From NCBI GenBank assembly GCA_050486205.1, contig JBJHCW010000001.1, positions 434,001 to 498,000 of the forward strand: 64,000 nucleotides of DNA, written 5' to 3'. The number at the start of each line of letters is the position of its first letter. The stretch's first letter is position 1. Made by a program: the position numbers and the translations under genes. Under the pieces are notes generated by a model, which was not told the origin of the DNA, searched no databases, and saw nothing but the letters and a program-made list of their open reading frames with translations. Origin of the DNA: PWQG01 sp050486205. GTDB taxonomy: Bacteria; Pseudomonadota; Gammaproteobacteria; Pseudomonadales; Pseudohongiellaceae. This document shows, piece after piece, positions 52,921 to 61,027 of the stretch.

Positions 52921-53393
52921 CAGAGATTTTCTCGCACCCAATCCAGCGCATCATCGTGGTGCGTCTTGGTTTTGACCTTGTCCATCACATGGCGCAAGCG
53001 ACCACTCTTGTCGATAATGAAGGTGCTGCGGAGTATGCCCATGAACTCCCGACCCATGAACTTTTTCAACCCCCAGGCACCGTATTTTTCTGCCACGGCA
53101 TGATCCGGGTCCGACAGCAATGTGAAGCTCAGCGACTGCTTCTCCTCAAACTTCTTCAGGCGATCTACCGGATCGGGGCTGACGGCAAGTACAACCGTAT
53201 CCAGTTTCCCGAGCGCCGCCTTGCTGTCGCGCATACCACAGGCCTGAACGGTGCAACCGGGCGTCATGGCTTTGGGGTAGAAATAGAGGATGACATTTTT
53301 GCTGTCACGAAAGTCTTTCAGCGACACCTTGTTGCCGTGCTGGTCCAGCAATGTGAACGCCGGCGCCAGATTGCCGATCTTCGGATGAGACAT
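52920..53393 (-). CDS. bcp: Thioredoxin-dependent peroxiredoxin Bcp
   Basis: A 157-residue peroxiredoxin of the Bcp/PrxQ type. LGNLAP-type start (KIGNLAPAFTLLDQHG), active site FYPKAMTPGCTVQACGMRD with the peroxidatic Cys at about 46 and the resolving Cys five residues later, then SFTLLSDPDHAVAEKYGAWG. It detoxifies lipid and other hydroperoxides. AGGAG is eight bases upstream of ATG 53393. A TATAAT box within an inverted repeat lies 41 bases further up. Confidence 0.94.
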   Translation of the reverse strand: MSHPKIGNLAPAFTLLDQHGNKVSLKDFRDSKNVILYFYPKAMTPGCTVQACGMRDSKAALGKLDTVVLAVSPDPVDRLKKFEEKQSLSFTLLSDPDHAVAEKYGAWGLKKFMGREFMGILRSTFIIDKSGRLRHVMDKVKTKTHHDDALDWVRENL

Positions 53394-53423
53394 AAAATCA
53401 CTCCTGAGTATTGGTTTGCATCG

Positions 53424-53447
53424 CAGCTGGCACATTATAGCCAGCTG
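53424..53447 (-). promoter_or_regulatory. bcp promoter -10 within an 8-bp inverted repeat
   Basis: CAGCTGGC (53424-53431) and GCCAGCTG (53440-53447) flank an eight-base loop that, on the minus strand, holds a perfect TATAAT (53439-53434). No good -35 is seen. The repeat would place a bound dimer over the -10 and start point of the bcp transcript, a typical repressor position. Confidence 0.5.
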
Positions 53448-53565
53448 AGTCCTGCTCGTCATTGGCCGCTGCGGCGCAGGGACCCCGCAGTGCCGCACCC
53501 CTGACGGTGTGCAATCAAGGCGCGGGCGTTCTACAATGGTTCATCATCCAGAGTCGTGTGCTTGC

Positions 53566-54318
53566 ATGAAAACACCCGTCGAGTCGATAGTTGTCCTGAC
53601 CGGCGCCGGCATATCCGCCGAGTCCGGCATTCGCACTTTCCGCGGCAGTGACGGCCTGTGGGAGAACCATCGTATCGACGATGTTGCAACGCCAGAAGGT
53701 TTTCAGCGCGATCCGCAGCTGGTGCATCGGTTTTACAACGAACGACGCAGTCTGCTGCTCAGCGACAGCATCAGACCCAACCCGGCCCATCTGGCACTGG
53801 CCAACTTCGAGCGCGCTTTTCCGGGCAGGTTTCTGCTGGTGACACAGAATATCGATAACCTCCACGAGCGAGCGGGCAGCCGTAACGTTGTACATATGCA
53901 TGGCGAGCTGCTCAGAATGCGCTGCCAGATCAGTGACCGCAGCTTTGACATCCGGGGTACACTGACACCGGACACCACCTGCCTGTGCTGTCGCCAGCCT
54001 GGCAATCTGCGTCCCGACATCGTCTGGTTTGGCGAGATGCCGTATCACATGCCGCGGATCATGCAGGCGCTGGAGAGCTGTCAGCTGTTCATTGCCATCG
54101 GCACATCGGGCAATGTCTACCCTGCATCAGGTTTCTACCAGACTGTCAAAACCCGGCGGGCGCGGACGGTAGAGGTCAATCTGGAAGAAACCGGCTCGTC
54201 GTTCGATGAGCACATCTACGGGCAGGCGTCGATGGTCTTGCCGCAGTACCTGGACACACTGCTGCGCTCTGTCCGCCAGCATCAATCAACCAGCAACAGC
54301 AGCTCATCAGGAAAGTAG
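53566..54318 (+). CDS. cobB: NAD-dependent protein deacylase, CobB-type sirtuin
   Basis: A 250-residue sirtuin. TGAGISAESGIRTFRGSDGLWE binds NAD, TQNIDNLHERAG and the catalytic His in MHGEL follow, and CLCC plus an upstream RC supply the zinc site. The YxxR pair in RFYNERRS, known in class III sirtuins such as CobB and SIRT5, favours removal of succinyl or malonyl as well as acetyl groups. ATG 53566 is chosen; ATG 53536 is possible. Ends 37 bases inside the convergent thioesterase gene. Confidence 0.93.
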   Translation: MKTPVESIVVLTGAGISAESGIRTFRGSDGLWENHRIDDVATPEGFQRDPQLVHRFYNERRSLLLSDSIRPNPAHLALANFERAFPGRFLLVTQNIDNLHERAGSRNVVHMHGELLRMRCQISDRSFDIRGTLTPDTTCLCCRQPGNLRPDIVWFGEMPYHMPRIMQALESCQLFIAIGTSGNVYPASGFYQTVKTRRARTVEVNLEETGSSFDEHIYGQASMVLPQYLDTLLRSVRQHQSTSNSSSSGK

Positions 54319-54677
54319 GGCCGGCCACGTTCGTTGACGGCAGCCGTTGTCATGCGCGCTGACAGCACCGGCTCCCCGGCCCCCAACAGCCGTATCTCCT
54401 GCAGAAAATCCAGTCGCAAGCGTGAGCGGCGCTCGGGTTCCGTTGTCACACTGAACACGTCCCCGCTTCGCAGGGATCGACGGTAGTCCACTTCTGCCCT
54501 TACCACCATCACGATGATGCCGCGGGCAGTGAGTTCAGCAAAGTCCAGACCACGGCTTTTGAGAAACTCATGACGTGCATGTTCAAGATAATGCAGATAG
54601 ACCGCATGGTTGACCACACCCTGCATGTCACACTCGTAGTCGCGCACGGCAAGCTCTATGGCAAAAGCCTGCGTCAT
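54282..54677 (-). CDS. Acyl-CoA thioesterase, 4HBT (hot-dog) family
   Basis: A 131-residue hot-dog fold protein with YECDMQGVVNHAVYLHYLEHARHEFL, matching the 4-hydroxybenzoyl-CoA/YbgC-like thioesterases, and VVRAEVDYRRSLRSGDVF. It cleaves short acyl-CoA esters. The ATG overlaps the stop of the TPR-sulfotransferase (ATGA), so it is translated after that gene. Its own end overlaps cobB. Confidence 0.88.
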   Translation of the reverse strand: MTQAFAIELAVRDYECDMQGVVNHAVYLHYLEHARHEFLKSRGLDFAELTARGIIVMVVRAEVDYRRSLRSGDVFSVTTEPERRSRLRLDFLQEIRLLGAGEPVLSARMTTAAVNERGRPYFPDELLLLVD

Positions 54678-56224
54678 ATCAGCTTCCAGGTTACCAGTTG
54701 CTTTTCAAGTGGCGCCAGTTGCTCCTTATATTGCCGGGCAATCCCAAGGGACCTGTCATTGAGGCCCTGGCGAACCTGGCTGGCACTGGCGCTGTGAATT
54801 TCCCGCGAGCCAAACCCGGAAGACAGTACGTCATCGCTCCATACCAGCCCGCAATGCCCGTACAACTTGCGCCCGATCTCCCCGGGGTTCTGCACCAATG
54901 ACTCATAATCCACGGTCAGCACGTGCCCGGGATACTGCTTTTGCCATTGCAGCATCAGTTCAGTGTACAGCCGGTAGTAAGCCGCAATCTCTCCCTGGGT
55001 GTAGGACCAGGGTGCCACAGAGGCAAAAATGTGGCGGTAGAGCCCGAAACAGGCGTCCATGGGATTTTTCCGGATGTGCACAATCCTGGCATTGGGCAGG
55101 GCCCTGAGGATGGCACCAACAAAGCGGAAATTGAACGGATTCTTGTCAACAACGCGTTGCCCGGCTGGCGCGCGTGCAGCCACTCTGTCCAGATACTCCC
55201 GGCCGGTCAGACCTGCGTCAAACCGCGGTAATTGTACCAGTTGCTCGTCTGACAGCGCGTGCACCACCGGATGGGGTTTCGACAACAGTGCTTCGAAGTC
55301 GCGCAGCTCGCCTGGTGCGGCCATATCCCCGGAGCTGACCAGCAGCTGTTCTATCAGTGTGGTACCTGAGCGTGGCAAACCCACTACAAATACCGGGCCA
55401 TCGGCCGGTGCGTCCGGGACCTGATGCGCCTCACTGAATCCCTGCTGGATGGCGGCAAACACCCGCTCGTCATCCTCCAGGGAGTAACGCACCTGCGTGC
55501 GCTTGACCGAGTTCGCCTTGCTGTACCATTTGAACGCCTGCGCGTAGTCTCCGTCACGATGTGCAATGCTGCCACGCACATGATAGAAGTGCATTTTGCG
55601 CGGCTCATCAAGGCGCCAGTCCTGACAGTAACGCTCAATCTCCTGCTCCAGCTCCGGTGTAATACTCTCCGGGTCCACATCCATCAAGGACCAGTAGGCG
55701 CCACCGAAGGCCGGTTGCTGGCGTATCAGGCGACGAAGCTGCTTTTTTGCCATCTCCACATCACCCAGCACGTTGCAGGCAACAGCAAGCATGTGGCGAT
55801 ATCGGCCCTCGGTGCCGTGCTGTGTCACCAACTGCTCGTAGTATCGCCGGGCTCTTGACCAGTCATCCATGCCAACCGCGCAGGCAGCGAGGGTATCGGT
55901 CGCCCAGCTGCTCTCATGCCGGGCAGACAGTCCCTGTTCCAGCACTGGCGCCAGCAGGCGGTAGTCCCCGCCGGGCAGCAGGCAGCGAGCATGCTGCGCC
56001 AGGGCCATCCCCGAAGCGGGATCCAGCGCCACCGCACGCGCACTTGCGTGTACCGCCTCGTCATGGTCTGCCAGCGCCCTGGCGGCTTCACTGCGCGACA
56101 ACCAGGCTCTGACCAGTGTCGGTTTTTCACGGGTGAGTTTCTTGCCCAGCTGCAGGGCTTGCGGAAATTTACGTTGCGCCAGCAAATTTTCCAGATCTTT
56201 CAGTTTTTCATCAATTCGGCTCAT
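54674..56224 (-). CDS. TPR-repeat sulfotransferase-like protein
   Basis: A 516-residue protein. The N-terminal half consists of TPR-like helix pairs (RSEAARALADHDEAVHASARAVALDP, CNVLGDVEMAKKQLRRLIRQQP). The C-terminal half is a sulfotransferase-like domain: the PAPS-binding 5'-loop VVGLPRSGTTLIEQLL near residue 285, KNPFNFRF, and IRKNPMDACFGLYR as the second motif. Such TPR-sulfotransferases act on carbohydrates, peptides or unknown acceptors in the cytoplasm or envelope. GGAGG lies six bases before ATG 56224. A thioesterase gene follows, coupled. Confidence 0.88.
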   Translation of the reverse strand: MSRIDEKLKDLENLLAQRKFPQALQLGKKLTREKPTLVRAWLSRSEAARALADHDEAVHASARAVALDPASGMALAQHARCLLPGGDYRLLAPVLEQGLSARHESSWATDTLAACAVGMDDWSRARRYYEQLVTQHGTEGRYRHMLAVACNVLGDVEMAKKQLRRLIRQQPAFGGAYWSLMDVDPESITPELEQEIERYCQDWRLDEPRKMHFYHVRGSIAHRDGDYAQAFKWYSKANSVKRTQVRYSLEDDERVFAAIQQGFSEAHQVPDAPADGPVFVVGLPRSGTTLIEQLLVSSGDMAAPGELRDFEALLSKPHPVVHALSDEQLVQLPRFDAGLTGREYLDRVAARAPAGQRVVDKNPFNFRFVGAILRALPNARIVHIRKNPMDACFGLYRHIFASVAPWSYTQGEIAAYYRLYTELMLQWQKQYPGHVLTVDYESLVQNPGEIGRKLYGHCGLVWSDDVLSSGFGSREIHSASASQVRQGLNDRSLGIARQYKEQLAPLEKQLVTWKLI

Positions 56225-56270
56225 TGGGCCTCCCTCGAACAACGGCACCGATTATGCGGTGCTGGCACGC

Positions 56271-56302
56271 AAAAAAAAAGCCCGCATTGCTGCGGGCTTT
56301 TT
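56271..56302 (-). terminator. Rho-independent terminator of the TonB receptor gene
   Basis: GCCCGCA (56280-56286) pairs with TGCGGGC (56291-56297) around TTGC. Read on the minus strand the hairpin is followed by nine T, complementary to the A run at 56271-56279, and it also has a T run on the + side. It lies 20 bases past the receptor stop at 56322. Confidence 0.92.
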
Positions 56303-56321
56303 CAGTTTCGCGTGACTACCG

Positions 56322-59132
56322 TCAGAAGCTGAAGGCAATCCGGCCGTAGTAGAAGCGACCACGCGTATCGTACGTCCGCACGTCAGTGTTGTCGTTGAAA
56401 CCTGAGTCGGAGAACGGCGGCTGACGATCGGTGATGTTGTCCACACCCAACGTAAAGCGTGCGTTGTAGGATTCTAGGTTATATGAGGCCTGGATATTGT
56501 GGATGGTCTGGCTGTTCACCGTACGCTCGGTGCCGCCCACGTTATACCACTGCGTCAAGGGCTCGGTTACCGAGTCAATGTAACGCATGGTGTAGGTTGC
56601 ATCCCAGTTCTGGAAACTCCAGTTGGTGACGAAGTTCATGCGCCACTCCGGGAAGTTACCATCATGGTTATCCTCGAAACGACCGGCGTGCTCAATGACA
56701 TCACCTGTTGCCAGCGTCTTGTCATAATTGCGCAGATACGCCACATCAGTGCCAAATGCAAACAGGCCGTAGTCAGTCGGCGGCAGGGTGTAACGAGCCG
56801 ACAGATCAACACCGGATGCTTCCAGCTTGCCCACGTTGGCATTCAGGTTGTAGATGAAAATGACATCACCCACCGTAGCACCTTGGCCAGGGCCCCAGCG
56901 ATCAATCAGATCACAGTTGACGCCTGTGGCGTGACAGTTATTCAGGATGGTCTGGGCACCAATGGTAGAGATCGGACTGGTGATCTCGGTGTTCCAGTAA
57001 TCCAGCGTCAGGGACAGGCCTTCCATCCAGCCGGGCTGATAGACAGCACCCAGCGTCCATATGTCGGCTTCTTCCGGCTCCAGCTCAGGGTTACCACCCG
57101 CACGTGTGGGCAACTGGATCAGGCCGGTGTTGTCATAACCACCAGCGGGCACGCCATCAGCCACACAGAACGGTGTCGGATCCTGGGCACAGGGGTCGGT
57201 CACGGTCGGGAAGGTGCTGAACTCACCCGCAAACAGTTCCGGCACCGAAGGCGCACGGAATGCCTGGGACACCGTGCCACGCAGCGTCAATTCATCATTG
57301 ACTGCCCAGCGCAAACCCACCTTTGAGTTGGTGGTGCTGCCGAAGGTGTTGTAGCGCGAGTAGCGCGAAGCCAGACTCAACTCCAGCAGGTCCACGCCAA
57401 CCATGTCGGCCAGCAGCGGTACGGCGAATTCGACATAGGCTTCCCGCACGTTGTAGGAACCCGAAGTTGCCTGGGACGAACCCGCGGTGGACACACCCAG
57501 CAACTGCAGTGAGTCAGGCTGGGAGAAACCACTCACGTGGCGACGCTCAAAACCAAACGCCATACCCAGTTCACCAGCCGGCAGGTCCATGACGGGACCG
57601 GACATGTTGAACTGCACGCCATTCATGGCGTTGCCGCCCTGTGTCATCGAGACGTAATTGCCACTGATGAACTGCAGCATCTCGTCGGTGATGGCTGAAT
57701 CAGTGCCAGGCTCTCCGAACACGTTCAATGGCACACAACCGCTGATCACGCCATCAGCTGTACCGTCGGTGGAGCAGAACAGGTTGCCGGCCGGATCCAT
57801 ATAGGTCGGGCCTACGGCCTCAGCCACACGCTCCAGTTGGAAATAACCCAGATCGGTCACGCTGGCACTGTTCTCACCGTAGAAGGCCGAGGCATCCCAG
57901 AACCAGCTCTGGAATTCCCCTGTGAAGCCGGCAGTGATCTGATGCGTATTGGTCTCGTGTACCTGGTCACGACCGCCGGTCTCTTCCATGCGACGGCGCC
58001 AGTCAGTGATGACAGCTGTGTTACCGTCGGCATCACGCGGACCGAAGTTGATGTTGTAGTAGTTCAGGTCCGAATACGGTGCCGGCGTACCAAAAAACGC
58101 CAACGGTGCCAGCGGCTCCGGTGCAATCAGTCGCTGGGACTTGCGGCGTGTGTACATGGCTTCGGCATTGAACTCTACGTTGCGGATCTGTCCCCAGTCA
58201 CCCATGTCGTAGCGACCGAAACCACTGAAGCCCCAACGCTCGTTGGGTGTCTGGTGGTAGTTGGCGGGCGCGTAGTTATAGGGATCATTGGCGCCATCAT
58301 AAGCACGGAAAGCACCGTACTCAGGACCACGCGTTACCGCCCCCATACCGGGCACGTTGTAAAAACCCCACGGTGGTGCGGACGAGCCACCGGTGTCCTG
58401 GCCAGTCGGATCCCAGTACGGGTTGTGCCAGATTTCAACTTCCGAGAACTGACGGTCACCGGCCCAGATGGGTTTCTGCTCGGTGTAATAACCGTTGACA
58501 ATAAAATTGCCACGATCGCTGGCCGTGCCAAAGCTGAACTCAGCCGTGCTCTGGTCACCGTCCCGCTCACTGGTCTGACCGTGTGTCACACTCAGATCAA
58601 CGCCTTCAAAGTCCTGACGGGTGATGATGTTGACCACACCGGCCACGGCATCGGAGCCGTAAACCGACGAAGCGCCATCTTTCAGCACTTCAACACGCTC
58701 GATCATGTTCATCGGAATGTTGTTCAGGTCAACGGTGGAGTTTGCGCCGAGACCGGATGGAACCGCCCGACGACCATTGACCAGTACCAGGGTACGTGAG
58801 GAGCCCAGTCCGCGCAGCGAGAAGTTCACCGCACCGGAGCCACCGTTGTTGACCTGGGTGTTGGTTGCAGCACCGGCCGAGTACGGGATCTGTTGCAGCA
58901 CGTCACCGATACTGGTGAAGCTCTGTGCCTGCAGCTCGCTGCGATCAAGCACGCTGACAGGGTTGGCACCGGCAAGATCCGGACGACGGATCCGTGAACC
59001 GGTGACCACCACCTCTTCCAGCATGTCGGCGCCAGCGCCGGCAGGCTGTGACAGTGCCTGTTGTGGGAGTATTCCAGCGGCACCAAGACCGATGATGCCG
59101 CTAATAGCTATAGAAAGGCTGGTTTTCTTCAT
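56322..59132 (-). CDS. TonB-dependent outer-membrane receptor (large)
   Basis: A 936-residue outer-membrane receptor: signal peptide (SIAISGIIGLGAAGILPQQALSQ), TonB-box MLEEVVVTGSRIRRPD, a plug with DRSELQAQSFTSIGDVLQQ, RGLGSSRTLVLVNGRR and ERVEVLKDGASSVYGSDAV, a long barrel and a terminal aromatic (RIAFSF). This plug style is common in receptors that take up peptides, oligosaccharides or other carbon compounds rather than siderophores, but the ligand is unknown. GAGG precedes the ATG. It has a strong terminator. Confidence 0.93.
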   Translation of the reverse strand: MKKTSLSIAISGIIGLGAAGILPQQALSQPAGAGADMLEEVVVTGSRIRRPDLAGANPVSVLDRSELQAQSFTSIGDVLQQIPYSAGAATNTQVNNGGSGAVNFSLRGLGSSRTLVLVNGRRAVPSGLGANSTVDLNNIPMNMIERVEVLKDGASSVYGSDAVAGVVNIITRQDFEGVDLSVTHGQTSERDGDQSTAEFSFGTASDRGNFIVNGYYTEQKPIWAGDRQFSEVEIWHNPYWDPTGQDTGGSSAPPWGFYNVPGMGAVTRGPEYGAFRAYDGANDPYNYAPANYHQTPNERWGFSGFGRYDMGDWGQIRNVEFNAEAMYTRRKSQRLIAPEPLAPLAFFGTPAPYSDLNYYNINFGPRDADGNTAVITDWRRRMEETGGRDQVHETNTHQITAGFTGEFQSWFWDASAFYGENSASVTDLGYFQLERVAEAVGPTYMDPAGNLFCSTDGTADGVISGCVPLNVFGEPGTDSAITDEMLQFISGNYVSMTQGGNAMNGVQFNMSGPVMDLPAGELGMAFGFERRHVSGFSQPDSLQLLGVSTAGSSQATSGSYNVREAYVEFAVPLLADMVGVDLLELSLASRYSRYNTFGSTTNSKVGLRWAVNDELTLRGTVSQAFRAPSVPELFAGEFSTFPTVTDPCAQDPTPFCVADGVPAGGYDNTGLIQLPTRAGGNPELEPEEADIWTLGAVYQPGWMEGLSLTLDYWNTEITSPISTIGAQTILNNCHATGVNCDLIDRWGPGQGATVGDVIFIYNLNANVGKLEASGVDLSARYTLPPTDYGLFAFGTDVAYLRNYDKTLATGDVIEHAGRFEDNHDGNFPEWRMNFVTNWSFQNWDATYTMRYIDSVTEPLTQWYNVGGTERTVNSQTIHNIQASYNLESYNARFTLGVDNITDRQPPFSDSGFNDNTDVRTYDTRGRFYYGRIAFSF

Positions 59133-59400
59133 AGAAGATGCCCTCGATTTGTAGTAGGAGTATTTTTATGTGGGTTACACACTTACACCGGGCTTTTTAA
59201 CCCAACAGCGCACATAAAGCAATCATTCTTCACATTTTCTTGACAGGATGTCACAGCATTTGATGCCTTGATTTACAATCACTTGAACGCAATCGACCGA
59301 TGACAGGCCAACACAGACGGATGAACTTGTTACAACTGTGACACTGGCATACGCTATTGTTCTGGCGCAAAAAAAAACATCATCTTATGGAGAAGCACTC

Positions 59401-60636
59401 ATGACCAGACTATCCACGGAAGCGCACACAGCTCCTGTAAACCCGGCGCAGCCAGGGCGGGGCATTTGTGGCCTGCCTGATTTACGGGCACTGGCAGCCG
59501 GCATCCTGCTGCTGGCAGGGCTGCCGCTGACGCAGGCGGCACAGGCCGATGAATCGGTCGATTACAGTGATGTCGACAACTGGTTGTGCCGACCGGACAA
59601 TCTGCGCGCCTGTGACGTCGACATGACCACCACGGTCATTCACCCTGATGGCACGCTGCAGCAGGAGATGTTCGCGCATAATCCCGGCGCGGCGGTTGAC
59701 TGCTTCTACATTTACCCGACGGTGTCGCAGGACCCCACCGCCAACAGCGACATGATACCAGGTGAATCGGAACTCAATGTCATCCGGAGCCAGTTTGCCC
59801 GGCTTGGCAGTGAATGCCGCCTGTTCGCACCCATGTACCGACAGGTCACACTGACGGCACTGCGTGCCGGGATGAGTGGCGGCGAACCAATGGTGCCGGA
59901 CCGGGAAATGCCGTACAACGACGTGGTCAATGCCTGGAACCACTACATGGAGAACCACAACCAGGGCCGCGGTGTGGTCATCATTGGTCACTCCCAGGGC
60001 GCTGGTGTGCTGACGCGCATGATTGCCAACAACATCGAGGGCACACCCCAGCAGGATCAGATCATTTCGGCCATGATCATCGGCAGCAATGTGCAGGTGC
60101 CTGAAGGGGCACTGACCGGCGGCTCCTTCCGCCGGATGCCATTGTGTCAGTCAGGTGACGAAACCGGCTGCGTGGTGGCTTACGTATCCTATCGCTCCGA
60201 TGTGCCGCCACCGGCGAATGCACTTTTCGGTCGCCACACCAACTCGAATCGTATTGCCTGCACCCATCCGGGGCAGCTGGCACGTGGCACCGACGAATTG
60301 CACGCCTATCTGAGCAACCAGGCGGCAGCCGGCTTCGATTCGACCGGACCCGGCGCCTGGACCACCACAGGCGAGACTGTGGAAACACCGTTTGTGACCT
60401 TGCCCGGAATGCTGACGGGTGAGTGTGTGGAGCGTGACGGATTTTCCTATCTGGAGGTCACCGTGAATGCTGATACAGGCGACGCGCGCACCAACGAGAT
60501 CAGCGGTGACGTGATGAATCCGGACGGAACCATCAATGAAGGCTGGGGGCTGCACCTGATCGATGTAAACCTGGCCATGGGCGACCTGACCCAACTGGTT
60601 GCACGCCAGGGACGGGCCTGGTTGTCGCAGCAATAG
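59401..60636 (+). CDS. DUF3089 alpha/beta hydrolase, exported
   Basis: A 411-residue exported protein. The N-terminus has a long leader and a signal-like helix (LAAGILLLAGLPLTQAAQAD). The DUF3089 domain shows the serine in VVIIGHSQGAGVLTRM, near residue 190, and an N-terminal block VDCFYIYPTVSQDPTANSD. These hydrolases probably cleave esters or lipids in the periplasm. ATG 59401 has GGAGA nine bases upstream; the ATG at 59338 is less likely. It diverges from the large TonB receptor, which may import its product. Confidence 0.85.
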   Translation: MTRLSTEAHTAPVNPAQPGRGICGLPDLRALAAGILLLAGLPLTQAAQADESVDYSDVDNWLCRPDNLRACDVDMTTTVIHPDGTLQQEMFAHNPGAAVDCFYIYPTVSQDPTANSDMIPGESELNVIRSQFARLGSECRLFAPMYRQVTLTALRAGMSGGEPMVPDREMPYNDVVNAWNHYMENHNQGRGVVIIGHSQGAGVLTRMIANNIEGTPQQDQIISAMIIGSNVQVPEGALTGGSFRRMPLCQSGDETGCVVAYVSYRSDVPPPANALFGRHTNSNRIACTHPGQLARGTDELHAYLSNQAAAGFDSTGPGAWTTTGETVETPFVTLPGMLTGECVERDGFSYLEVTVNADTGDARTNEISGDVMNPDGTINEGWGLHLIDVNLAMGDLTQLVARQGRAWLSQQ

Positions 60637-60670
60637 GCAAACGCGTTTGAGCAAGAAACAAACGAGAAAC

Positions 60671-60705
60671 AAAAAAGGCACCGGTCAGAAACCGGTGCCT
60701 TTTTG
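60671..60705. terminator. Bidirectional Rho-independent terminator
   Basis: GGCACCGGT (60677-60685) pairs with ACCGGTGCC (60691-60699) around CAGAA, with A runs before and T runs after, so it works on both strands. It ends the DUF3089 transcript on the + strand and can end the tRNA-Thr transcript on the minus strand. Confidence 0.9.
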
Positions 60706-60784
60706 TTTTGTTTTGCCTGTCTGTTTGTCCGCGCTTTCCGCGCCTGCCTGAACCCGGCGGGCATGGCCGGGATGGCATGAAATA

Positions 60785-60862
<78 letters not shown>

Positions 60863-60905
60863 CTTTCCTGACACGAGCACACAAGTTACTGCAGTCAGGG
60901 CGCGC

Positions 60906-60934
60906 ATACTACCAGCGTTTGAAAAACCTGACAA
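60906..60934 (-). promoter_or_regulatory. Promoter of tRNA-Thr with GC-rich discriminator
   Basis: On the minus strand TTGTCA (60934-60929) and TAGTAT (60911-60906) are separated by 17 bases and followed by GCGCGCCC. The GC-rich discriminator between -10 and start is a hallmark of stable RNA promoters that respond to ppGpp. The leader to the tRNA is about 37 bases. Confidence 0.7.
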
Positions 60935-61027
60935 GATGGCACAAACAGATTTTTACACTGCCCCGAATGCAGCTGATTGAACGCTGTGGGGATATACGTT
61001 AGCTTACGTAAACCGCAGGAGGTAGCA

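Noticed and set aside
57837..58799. A 320-residue plus-strand open frame
   Set aside because: It is antisense to the large TonB receptor, whose plug and barrel motifs are clear.
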